Counted from the stretch's first letter, positions 1 to 5,650 are shown. The stretch is DNA of 6,288 nucleotides from Bacillota bacterium (GCA_023398855.1 JAEWRS010000262.1:1-6288), one strand, 5' to 3'. The notes: generated from the letters alone by a model not told the origin. Translations and numbers: made by a program.

Positions 1-699
1 GTAGACAGCCTCATCGGCCTCTGTGGTATGTCCGGTTATCATTATTTCATCCTGAATGGCTACCTTACCATTGAAAAAGGCCACATCCTGTTTCTGGACC
101 CTGCCATATGTTTTTTCCTTCACTCCATAGCTTTCTTTCAATTTAAGCATATCCAAAGCATAATCATTTACTGCGCTCTGGCCTTGCTCTTCCAAAAATG
201 GGTAAACAAGCTCTGAGACCAGCTGAAGGAAATTCTGCATATAATTCTGTCCGCTTTTATAGCCATAGGAAACATTCAGCAAATAGTTTGCAAGCACATC
301 TTTTTCTGATTTTGAATTGATTCTTATATTTTGAAATTGCTTTTTATATACCTCTTCAATCGCATATCTGGCGCGGTGATATGCGGGACCGTCCTGCTGG
401 GCAGAGGTTCCTCCCTCTATCCTCACATTCCACTCTCCCACTCCCACTCCCCCCCGTATCTGTACCGGGAAAACCATAAATTCCAGAATTCTCCAATAGG
501 ATATGGCTGCAAAGGGATTTCGAAATAAGCCCTGAAGCTCGTCACCTCCGCTAAACGTCACCTCACACACAAGTGCATATTTGTTAATGCTGTTTAACAG
601 CTTAATGCATTTCGTTAAATATTCCTGTACCTCATTGCGTGTATCTATATCATAAGTTTTGGATCTTTTCATATCAATAATCAGCGCACAGTAATCCAT
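1..699 (-). CDS. SatD family protein (C-terminus beyond the window)
   Basis: The frame is open for 233 codons from the ATG at 699 to the left edge, so the 3' end is missing. SatD is named after a gene of the Streptococcus mutans sat (secretion and acid tolerance) operon; its biochemical role is not established. Family hallmarks are visible in order: a first strand with Asp9 (ALIIDMKRSK), then R21..VQ25, TFSGGDELQGLF (residues 48-59), a glycine-rich RGGVGVGE (82-89), and QDGPAYHRAR (102-111). Residues 130-233 are less typical; the helix-turn-helix I would expect near the C-terminus is not evident. Most family members have GD in the first motif, whereas this one has ID but keeps the Asp. The start is supported by GGAGG at 715-711, 11 nt upstream. 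The gene has its own promoter and is not clearly part of the upstream operon. A G7 run lies in the coding strand at 455-449. Family assignment is fairly sure, function unknown. Confidence 0.8.
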   Translation of the reverse strand, partial: MDYCALIIDMKRSKTYDIDTRNEVQEYLTKCIKLLNSINKYALVCEVTFSGGDELQGLFRNPFAAISYWRILEFMVFPVQIRGGVGVGEWNVRIEGGTSAQQDGPAYHRARYAIEEVYKKQFQNIRINSKSEKDVLANYLLNVSYGYKSGQNYMQNFLQLVSELVYPFLEEQGQSAVNDYALDMLKLKESYGVKEKTYGRVQKQDVAFFNGKVAIQDEIMITGHTTEADEAVY

Positions 700-722
700 A
701 TTAGTTCCAGCCTCCAAATTCC

Positions 723-750
723 ATTATACACACTGTCAGGAAAATGTCAA
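723..750 (-). promoter_or_regulatory. Consensus sigma-A promoter of the SatD-family gene
   Basis: Reading the minus strand, a perfect -35 hexamer TTGACA (750-745) is followed after 16 bp by a perfect -10 hexamer TATAAT (728-723). Transcription should begin near 719-716, which puts the GGAGG ribosome binding site (715-711) almost at the 5' end and gives a leader of only about 17-20 nt. Both hexamers being exact suggests strong basal expression unless it is repressed. It lies in the 78-bp gap between the U32 gene stop and the satD-like start. Confidence 0.85.
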
Positions 751-763
751 ACTAATTCGTTTG
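748..763. promoter_or_regulatory. Small dyad overlapping the -35 element
   Basis: Arms CAAAC and GTTTG (5 bp, perfect) flank a 6-bp centre. The dyad overlaps the first bases of the -35 hexamer at 750-745. It could be an operator, or a weak 3' hairpin for the upstream U32 gene, but it lacks the GC content and T-run of an intrinsic terminator. Arms of 5 bp can easily occur by chance. Confidence 0.25.
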
Positions 764-777
764 CATTTCTTATTGCA

Positions 778-2016
778 CTACAATACTGTTTGCATCTCAC
801 TGCGGCGCAAAATGTCATAAGGCTCCACATCAACACTTAAATCAACAAAAAGAATCTGCCTGGAATGAGGAGCACTTTCCTGTAACCTGCCCTCATCATC
901 ATAGATGGCTTTTACAAGAGCTTCCTGGTTCTGTCCGTCAGGCTTCATCACCTCAATCATTTCGCCCACAGTAAACTTATTTTTCTGCTGGATCCGTGCA
1001 AAGCCTCTTTCATCTAACACTTCAACAGTTCCCAGATACGTGTAATTTTTTACATAAGTGTTGTTATCATAAATCTGAGTTGAGGAATCAGCCTTTCCAA
1101 AGTAAAAGCCAGTGGTAAATTCCCTGTAAGTGCATTTGCCGATTTCAGACCGGTACCACTCCATGTTGGCCTGATAAAGCTTTGGATCCTTATTATAGTC
1201 ATCAATGGCCTTCCGGTAGGTTCTTGCCACAGCCGCTACGTAAAGAGCGGTTTTCATCCGTCCTTCAATCTTAAAGCTGTCAATTCCCGCATCCATCATT
1301 TCCGGAATATGCTCAATCATACACAAATCCTTGGAGTTAAAAATATAAGTTCCCCGTTCGTTTTCATAAACAGGCATGTATTCTCCCGGACGTTGTTCCT
1401 CAACAATGGAATATTTCCAACGGCAGGGGTGGGTGCAGGCTCCCTGATTTGCATCTCTTCCTGTCATGAAGTTACTTAAAAGACAGCGACCGGAATAAGA
1501 GATACACATGGCCCCGTGAATAAAGCTTTCAATCTCCATGTCCTCTGGTATGTGACTTCTTATTTCCTTGATCTCAGCCAGAGAAAGCTCCCGGGCGGAA
1601 ACTACCCTCTTGGCACCCAGCCGGTGCCAGAACAGATAAGTCCCGTAATTAGTATTATTGGCCTGGGTACTGATATGGATTTCCATATCCGGTAAAATCC
1701 GCTTCGCAATCTCAAATACCCCCGGATCGGAAATAATCAGGGCGTCAGGGCCTGTTTCCTTTAATTCTTCAAAATACTCTTCTACTCCGGCCAGATCGTC
1801 ATTATGAGCCAGAATATTAGCCGTAATATAGACCTTGACCCCTTTTTCATGAGCAAAGGAAATCCCTTCCCGGATCTCCTCCTTTGTAAAATTCTTAGCC
1901 TTGGCGCGAAGTCCAAAGGCTTCTCCTCCGATATAGACTGCATCTGCACCGTAAATAACTGCAATTTTCAATACCTCCAGGCTGCCCGCCGGGATCAATA
2001 GTTCGGTCTTTCTCAT
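778..2016 (-). CDS. trhP: U32-family protein, TrhP-type tRNA U34 hydroxylation factor
   Basis: A complete 412-residue protein of the peptidase U32 family. It has the typical opening ELLIPAGSLEVLKIA with YGADAVYIGG, the family signature from E163 to S181 (E-x-F..GAMC....GRC.LS), and conserved cysteines C171, C178, C194 and C198, the spacing used by U32 proteins that bind an iron-sulfur cluster. SFKIEGRMK lies at 247-255, and residues from about 325 form the small C-terminal beta domain. Length and motifs fit the YegQ/YrrO (TrhP) branch, which makes 5-hydroxyuridine at tRNA position 34 from a prephenate-derived precursor, rather than a secreted collagenase; no signal peptide is seen. The neighbouring methyltransferase acts on exactly that product. 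Bacillus subtilis has two copies in tandem (yrrN, yrrO); only one is seen here. AGGAG sits 4 nt before the ATG. The protease annotation often attached to this family is probably misleading. Confidence 0.88.
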   Translation of the reverse strand: MRKTELLIPAGSLEVLKIAVIYGADAVYIGGEAFGLRAKAKNFTKEEIREGISFAHEKGVKVYITANILAHNDDLAGVEEYFEELKETGPDALIISDPGVFEIAKRILPDMEIHISTQANNTNYGTYLFWHRLGAKRVVSARELSLAEIKEIRSHIPEDMEIESFIHGAMCISYSGRCLLSNFMTGRDANQGACTHPCRWKYSIVEEQRPGEYMPVYENERGTYIFNSKDLCMIEHIPEMMDAGIDSFKIEGRMKTALYVAAVARTYRKAIDDYNKDPKLYQANMEWYRSEIGKCTYREFTTGFYFGKADSSTQIYDNNTYVKNYTYLGTVEVLDERGFARIQQKNKFTVGEMIEVMKPDGQNQEALVKAIYDDEGRLQESAPHSRQILFVDLSVDVEPYDILRRSEMQTVL

Positions 2017-2049
2017 AAAACTCCTCTCACGTATTAATATCCTGATAAA

Positions 2050-2136
2050 TTACGAAAGTCCGGCTGGCTTCTGCCCGCCGAACAACTGTCTTTCTAAATA
2101 TCCCTGGTCCATTCCTGCATACGCTGCCGCCTGCAT
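2050..2136 (-). CDS. Possible 28-residue small ORF between trmR and trhP
   Basis: An ATG at 2136 opens a 28-codon frame that ends with TAA at 2052-2050. The product begins MQAAAYAGMDQGYLERQL and ends in a Gly/Pro-rich tail. It fills most of the 128-bp gap between the methyltransferase stop and the U32 start. The only upstream Shine-Dalgarno-like match is a weak AGG about 7 nt before the ATG, adjoining the methyltransferase stop. I do not recognise the peptide. It may be a non-coding spacer; it is listed because an otherwise tight operon leaves an unexplained gap here. Confidence 0.2.
   Translation of the reverse strand: MQAAAYAGMDQGYLERQLFGGQKPAGLS
2061..2080 (-). other. GC-rich hairpin in the trmR-trhP spacer
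   Basis: On the minus strand CGGCGGGC and GCCAGCCG form an 8-bp stem with one G-A mismatch and the tetraloop AGAA. It is GC-rich but is followed by GACTTTCG, not a T-run, so a full intrinsic terminator is unlikely. It could attenuate readthrough into trhP, protect the upstream mRNA 3' end or mark a processing site. Confidence 0.45.
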
Positions 2137-2144
2137 GATATGAC

Positions 2145-2786
2145 CTATTTTAAGATGCTGACGGTAATGCCGTCACCAATGGGGACGACGGATGTGGTCA
2201 GACGCTCAGAATGCTTTAGTTCATACAGATATTCCCGCATTCTTCCGTGAATGGTCCTGTTCCGGCGTTCCACCACATAACGGGATTCAATAATATCCCC
2301 ATCCTGAAGGACATTATCAGAAATCAGCATTCCACCGGTTTTCATGATCTCCAGTATCCTGGGAAGCCACAGTAGATACTGTCCCTTAGCTGCATCCATA
2401 AAAACAAGATCAAAGGGGCCGGACAGCCCCTTTAATATTTCCTGTGCATCTCCCTCTAGCAAGGTGATCCGCTCAGCCTCTCCGGCCTCTTTGAAATTAT
2501 CTCTGGCCTGGGGGATTCTTTTTTCATATTTTTCTATGGTGGTAATATGGCAGTCAGGGGGCATGGCCTCTGCCATTAAAAGAGTGGAGTAGCCTACTGC
2601 TGTTCCCACCTCTAAAATGGTTTTTGGCCTCATGGCTGCCGTCATGGTCTGAAGAAAGGCGGCGGTCTCTTCCCTGATAATTGGAACACCTTCCTGACGC
2701 GCCCTTTTACCGATTTTTGATAGGAGCAGGCTTCTATCGGTTTCCAGAGACTTGATATATTCCGTAATCCTGTCATTTACAATCAT
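2145..2786 (-). CDS. trmR: SAM-dependent tRNA 5-hydroxyuridine O-methyltransferase, TrmR/YrrM type
   Basis: A 213-residue class I methyltransferase of the O-methyltransferase 3 (COMT-like) family. The SAM-binding motif ILEVGTAVGYSTLLMA lies at 57-72, the acidic end of strand 2 at ITTIEKYEKR (81-90), and EGDAQEIL at 111-118. Metal-binding residues expected from TrmR and COMT are D131 (in FMDAAKGQY), D157 and N158 (in LISDNVL). The C-terminal VPIGDGITVSILK is typical of the family. In Bacillus subtilis TrmR methylates 5-hydroxyuridine at tRNA position 34 to 5-methoxyuridine; the adjoining TrhP-type gene makes the substrate, which favours this over a caffeoyl-CoA or catechol methyltransferase. 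The start ATG overlaps the upstream stop as ATGA, implying translational coupling; the ribosome binding site AAGGAAG lies just inside the upstream gene. Cytoplasmic, full length. Confidence 0.88.
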   Translation of the reverse strand: MIVNDRITEYIKSLETDRSLLLSKIGKRARQEGVPIIREETAAFLQTMTAAMRPKTILEVGTAVGYSTLLMAEAMPPDCHITTIEKYEKRIPQARDNFKEAGEAERITLLEGDAQEILKGLSGPFDLVFMDAAKGQYLLWLPRILEIMKTGGMLISDNVLQDGDIIESRYVVERRNRTIHGRMREYLYELKHSERLTTSVVPIGDGITVSILK

Positions 2787-3178
2787 TTTTTTTCTTCCTT
2801 TTCCCCTGTATTCTCATTCATCATCTGAAGGATCTCCTTGGAGGTCATGGAAGTGTTGAAGGTATATTCTCCCGGATTTACCGTATAATCAAAAAACTCT
2901 GCCTGTATAATAAAGGAGTACTCATTGGCAATCAAACCTTTATCCTTTAACAGTTTTGCTGCCTGGGGCACAGAGGTTCCCTCACTTACAGTTATTTCCT
3001 TGTTCCGTCCCGGCTCTTTTTCCATTGCAGAAGCGTAGAATATTTCATGGCCAAACTCATACCCTCTGGTGACTCCCTCATAAAGCAAAAGAATCACCAG
3101 GGCCAGGATAATAAGTCTGCTGGAAATCCCTATGACTGCTCCTGTTATTTTATTAATTTCTTTCGTTGCCCGGCTCAT
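2783..3178 (-). CDS. Short MltG/YceG-like membrane protein lacking the catalytic domain
   Basis: The 131-residue product has one N-terminal transmembrane helix at about 13-33 with its short N-terminus inside, a linker, then a YceG N-terminal (LysM-like) subdomain at about 60-120: ITVSEGTSVPQAAKLLKDKG, then NPGEYTFNTSMTSKEIL. Full MltG endolytic transglycosylases are over 300 residues and continue into a domain holding the catalytic Glu; here the frame stops after this subdomain with a charged EKEEKK tail. It cannot be a complete transglycosylase and is better seen as a membrane-anchored accessory or glycan-binding protein, a form I believe is common in Lachnospiraceae. The ATG at 3178 is chosen because AAAGGA sits 9 nt upstream. 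A frame extending back to a TTG at 3385 would add 69 residues made mostly of translated tandem repeat, with no ribosome binding site. Position matches B. subtilis yrrL (mltG) ahead of yrrM (trmR). Confidence 0.8.
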   Translation of the reverse strand: MSRATKEINKITGAVIGISSRLIILALVILLLYEGVTRGYEFGHEIFYASAMEKEPGRNKEITVSEGTSVPQAAKLLKDKGLIANEYSFIIQAEFFDYTVNPGEYTFNTSMTSKEILQMMNENTGEKEEKK

Positions 3179-3187
3179 ATCCTGCAT

Positions 3188-3193
3188 TCCTTT
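3188..3193 (-). promoter_or_regulatory. Ribosome binding site that fixes the mltG-like start
   Basis: AAAGGA at 3193-3188 lies 9 nt before the ATG at 3178. Its three A bases are the last three bases of the final tandem-repeat copy on the minus strand, so the repeat array ends inside the ribosome binding site. Two further in-frame ATGs (3196 and 3187) lie too far upstream or directly against it and are less suitable. Confidence 0.6.
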
Positions 3194-3362
3194 CATTATT
3201 ACCGCCCGCTTCACAGGGCATAAAGGTATACCCGAAGGGTGTTTCATTATTACCGCCCGCTTTACAGGGCATAAAGGTATACCCGAAGGGTGTTTCATTA
3301 TTACCGCCCGCTTCACAGGGCATAAAGGTATACCCGAAGGGTGCTTCATTATTACCGCCCGG
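3191..3362 (-). repeat. 51-bp tandem repeat, three full copies plus a partial fourth
   Basis: Copies span 3191-3241, 3242-3292 and 3293-3343, and a fourth partial copy of about 19 bp spans 3344-3362. The three full copies are nearly identical: copy 2 has T for C in the first half (tttacaggg), and copy 3 ends with one C/T change at the copy junction. On the minus strand each full copy holds GGGTATA-CCTT-TATGCCC, a 7-bp stem with one G-U pair and a tetraloop (3233-3216, 3284-3267, 3335-3318). An alternative ACCC-TTC-GGGT stem would compete with it. Because 51 is a multiple of three, all frames without stops stay open, which creates repetitive spurious ORFs on both strands. The array sits between rnj and the mltG-like gene and abuts the latter's ribosome binding site. 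There are no spacers, so this is not CRISPR. Confidence 0.97.
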
Positions 3363-3471
3363 TAAGCAGGGCACACTGTGAGCAAACAGCAAAGCGGATT
3401 GGGAACATCCCATTGACTTCTCGCAACTCTCCATCAAAACTGGGCCTCAGGATATGTTGCCAGTACCTGTT
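3363..3471 (-). other. Non-coding remainder of the rnj to mltG-like gap
   Basis: Together with the repeat array this makes a stretch of about 290 bp without a confident gene. I see no convincing promoter or intrinsic terminator. A short dyad, TGGGA-TGT-TCCCA on the minus strand (3412-3400), is the only clear symmetric element. An ATG at 3434, with GAGG 10 nt upstream, opens a frame running through the repeats to 3153; it is discussed as a finding rather than called as a gene. With no obvious promoter, the mltG-like, trmR and trhP genes may depend on readthrough from rnj. Confidence 0.6.
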
Positions 3472-5139
3472 CTATACTTCCATGATGATCGGCAAAATCA
3501 TAGGATTCCGCTTCATGCGTTTCCATAAAAAGTCGCTCAGACTATCCCGTATCACGTTCTTAATCTTTCCCCAGTCATTGACATGGCGGTCCAGGCAATC
3601 AGCAACGGCATCGTTAACAATTTTTCTGGCCTGCTCCATTAAGTCCTCTGACTCACGTACATATACAAATCCTCTGGATACGATGTCCGGCCCTGCCAAA
3701 AGCTGGTTGGAATATTTTTCCAGGGTCAGAACTACCACAATAATTCCGTTCTGAGCCAGATTCTGCCTGTCTCTTAAAACAATATTTCCCACATCTCCCA
3801 CGCCAAGACCGTCTACCAGGATTCCTCCTGCCTGTACGTGGTCAACCACCTTCCAGGATTCCTGTCCTAACTCCACCACATCGCCGGAGGACATAACTAC
3901 CACATTCTCCTTTGGTATTCCCATAGCCTGAACCAGATTTCTCTGAGCCATGATATGGCGGTATTCACCATGGACCGGAATAGCATATTTGGGGCGGACC
4001 AGGGCATACATCAGCTTGATCTCCTCCTGACAGGCATGTCCTGATACATGAGTGTCGTCGCTGATTACCTCTGCTCCCTTCATAGAAAGTTCATTAATGA
4101 CCTTTGAGACAGCCTTTTCATTACCAGGAATCGGATGGGAGCTTAAAATCACCACATCGGTTGGTTTAATGGAAATCTTCTTATGGGTGCTACTGGCCAT
4201 ACGGGATAGAGCAGCCATAGATTCTCCCTGGCTTCCCGTGGTGATCAGCACTGTCTGCTCATCGGGATAATTTTTTAACTGGTCAATATCAATGAGCGTT
4301 CCGTCCGGAATATTAATGTACCCCAGTTCACTGGCCGTACCGATCACATTTACCATGCTGCGTCCCTCTACCACTGCCTTACGTCCGTACTTGGCAGCAG
4401 AATTGATGACCTGCTGCACCCGGTCAACATTGGATGCAAAGGTGGCTACAAGAATGCGGTTATTCTTATGGTCAGCAAAAATGTTGTCAAAGGTTTTACC
4501 CACGGTCTTTTCCGAAGGAGTAAACCCTGGCCTGATGGCATTGGTGCTGTCACACATCATGGCAAGAACTCCTTTTTTGCCAAGCTCTGCAAAACGCTCC
4601 AGATCAGCTGGTTCCCCGAATACGGGAGTATAGTCAATCTTAAAATCGCCTGTATGCAGGATCACGCCTGCCGGAGAGAATATGGCAAGTGCGGAAGCAT
4701 CGGCGATGCTGTGGTTTGTTTTAATAAATTCAATACGGAAACAGCCTAAATTAACGGACTGTCCGTGCTTGATCACCTTTCTCTTGGTGTTCTTCAGCAG
4801 ATTATGTTCTTTCAGCTTATTCTCAATCAGGGCTATGGTCAGCTTAGTTCCATATACCGGCACATTGATATCCCTTAAGATATAGGGAAGGGCACCAATG
4901 TGATCCTCGTGTCCATGGGTGATAAGAAATCCCTTTACCTTGTCAATGTTCTGTTTCAGGTAAGAAACATCCGGTATTACCAGATCGATTCCAAGCATAT
5001 CATCTGTAGGGAATGCAAGTCCGCAGTCCACAACAATGATACTGTCTTCACATTCAAAAGCAGTGATATTCATACCAATCTGCTCCATTCCTCCTAAGGG
5101 AATGATTTTAATCTTTGCATTACTGTCTTGTTTTTTCAA
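3472..5139 (-). CDS. rnj: Ribonuclease J
   Basis: A 555-residue metallo-beta-lactamase/beta-CASP RNase of normal length for bacterial RNase J, which combines 5'-to-3' exonuclease and endonuclease activity in mRNA decay and rRNA maturation in the cytoplasm. Order: N-terminal PLGGMEQIGMN (14-24); zinc motif H75-x-H77-x-D79-H80; further metal ligands H143 (KTNHSIADA) and D165 (HTGDFKID); beta-CASP region with CDSTNA (196-201), SSHPIPGNE (333-341, H335), SGHA (366-369, H368) and PVHGEYRH (388-395, H390); then the C-terminal domain ending WKRMKRNPMILPIIMEV. No internal break. The start codon is TTG at 5139, supported by a strong GGAGGT at 5151-5146 six nt upstream. It starts 18 nt after the fur stop, so the two are surely co-transcribed. 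A single copy is seen; whether a second RNase J exists elsewhere cannot be judged. Confidence 0.97.
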   Translation of the reverse strand: MKKQDSNAKIKIIPLGGMEQIGMNITAFECEDSIIVVDCGLAFPTDDMLGIDLVIPDVSYLKQNIDKVKGFLITHGHEDHIGALPYILRDINVPVYGTKLTIALIENKLKEHNLLKNTKRKVIKHGQSVNLGCFRIEFIKTNHSIADASALAIFSPAGVILHTGDFKIDYTPVFGEPADLERFAELGKKGVLAMMCDSTNAIRPGFTPSEKTVGKTFDNIFADHKNNRILVATFASNVDRVQQVINSAAKYGRKAVVEGRSMVNVIGTASELGYINIPDGTLIDIDQLKNYPDEQTVLITTGSQGESMAALSRMASSTHKKISIKPTDVVILSSHPIPGNEKAVSKVINELSMKGAEVISDDTHVSGHACQEEIKLMYALVRPKYAIPVHGEYRHIMAQRNLVQAMGIPKENVVVMSSGDVVELGQESWKVVDHVQAGGILVDGLGVGDVGNIVLRDRQNLAQNGIIVVVLTLEKYSNQLLAGPDIVSRGFVYVRESEDLMEQARKIVNDAVADCLDRHVNDWGKIKNVIRDSLSDFLWKRMKRNPMILPIIMEV

Positions 5140-5145
5140 TATTTT

Positions 5146-5151
5146 ACCTCC
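5146..5151 (-). promoter_or_regulatory. Strong ribosome binding site for the TTG start of rnj
   Basis: GGAGGT at 5151-5146 lies 6 nt upstream of TTG at 5139-5137. The nearby ATG at 5153-5151 overlaps this site itself and is out of position, so TTG is the best start. Confidence 0.85.
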
Positions 5152-5157
5152 ATGTTA

Positions 5158-5622
5158 TTATTTTCCGTCCTGTTCTTCTTCCATTGCCTCCCGGCATTCC
5201 CTGCAATACCCGTACAGCTTCACTTCATGATCGGTCACAAGAAAATCTGACCGGTCAAGGAGAGCCTGCTCCAGCGTATCCAGTAAATCGCCTTGAAAGG
5301 AAAATACGTTTCCGCATCGATTGCAAATTGCGTGGTGGTGGTGGTGTCTGGACTCACGATCTAAGCCCCCTAATTCATAGCGGGCAAATCCATCATCAAA
5401 ACTGACCTTATCGATTACTGATAAATCCACCAGTACCTGCACAGTCCTGTAAACCGTGGCAAGCCCAATCTCCGGGTAATTCTGCCTGGCCAGATCATAG
5501 ATCTCTTCCGCAGTCAGATGCTGCCCGGGGCGCTCTGCCATGAGTTCCAGCACCAGCATACGCTGGTTGGTCACCTTGAGTCCTTTCTCTCGAAGCATAT
5601 TCTTAAAAACTTCCTGTTTCAT
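5158..5622 (-). CDS. Fur-family metal-responsive transcriptional regulator
   Basis: The 154-residue product has the Fur winged helix (about 1-85; recognition region GLATVYRTVQVL at 53-64) and a C-terminal dimerisation domain with two CxxC structural-zinc motifs, C100/C103 and C140/C143. Equivalents of the regulatory ligands of E. coli Fur and B. subtilis PerR are H35, E83, H95 and H97. The fifth ligand, Glu101 in E. coli Fur or Asp104 in PerR, aligns with Ser108 (CGNVFSF), which is unusual. Other family-conserved positions are D115 and H132. Five consecutive His codons (all CAC) cover H93-H97. I cannot tell Fur, Zur and PerR apart from sequence. The start at 5622 is preferred: GAGGG lies 8 nt upstream (5635-5631). 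A TTG at 5637 would add five residues but overlaps that site. It lies 45 nt after the DUF1292 gene and 18 nt before rnj, in the same transcription unit. Confidence 0.93.
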   Translation of the reverse strand: MKQEVFKNMLREKGLKVTNQRMLVLELMAERPGQHLTAEEIYDLARQNYPEIGLATVYRTVQVLVDLSVIDKVSFDDGFARYELGGLDRESRHHHHHAICNRCGNVFSFQGDLLDTLEQALLDRSDFLVTDHEVKLYGYCRECREAMEEEQDGK

Positions 5623-5650
5623 GTGACAGTCCCTCAATTACACACCATCA

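Noticed and set aside
3191..3362. CRISPR array
   Set aside because: The copies are directly contiguous with a 51-bp period, there are no unique spacers, and no cas genes are in the window.
3132..3381. Plus-strand frames across the tandem repeat
   Set aside because: They stay open only because the repeat length is a multiple of three and lacks stops in those frames; they run against transcription and across the mltG-like gene start.
3179..3385. 69-residue N-terminal extension of the mltG-like protein starting at TTG 3385
   Set aside because: It consists mainly of translated tandem repeat (KHPSGIPLCPVKRAVIM units) and has no ribosome binding site; the ATG at 3178 has AAAGGA at good spacing and gives a normal N-terminus before the membrane helix.
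3441..3474. Intrinsic terminator just after rnj
   Set aside because: CTGAGGCCCAG followed by TTTT has only a 3-bp stem possibility and is too weak.
3341..3754. 137-codon plus-strand frame over the end of rnj
   Set aside because: It is antisense to the conserved RNase J C-terminus, with no recognisable motif; it is a shadow frame. The same holds for the plus-strand frames inside rnj, trmR, fur, trhP and the SatD-family gene.
5623..5637. TTG at 5637 as the fur-family start
   Set aside because: It lies within the GAGGG ribosome binding site of the ATG at 5622 and has no good site of its own; the extra five residues are not typical of the family.
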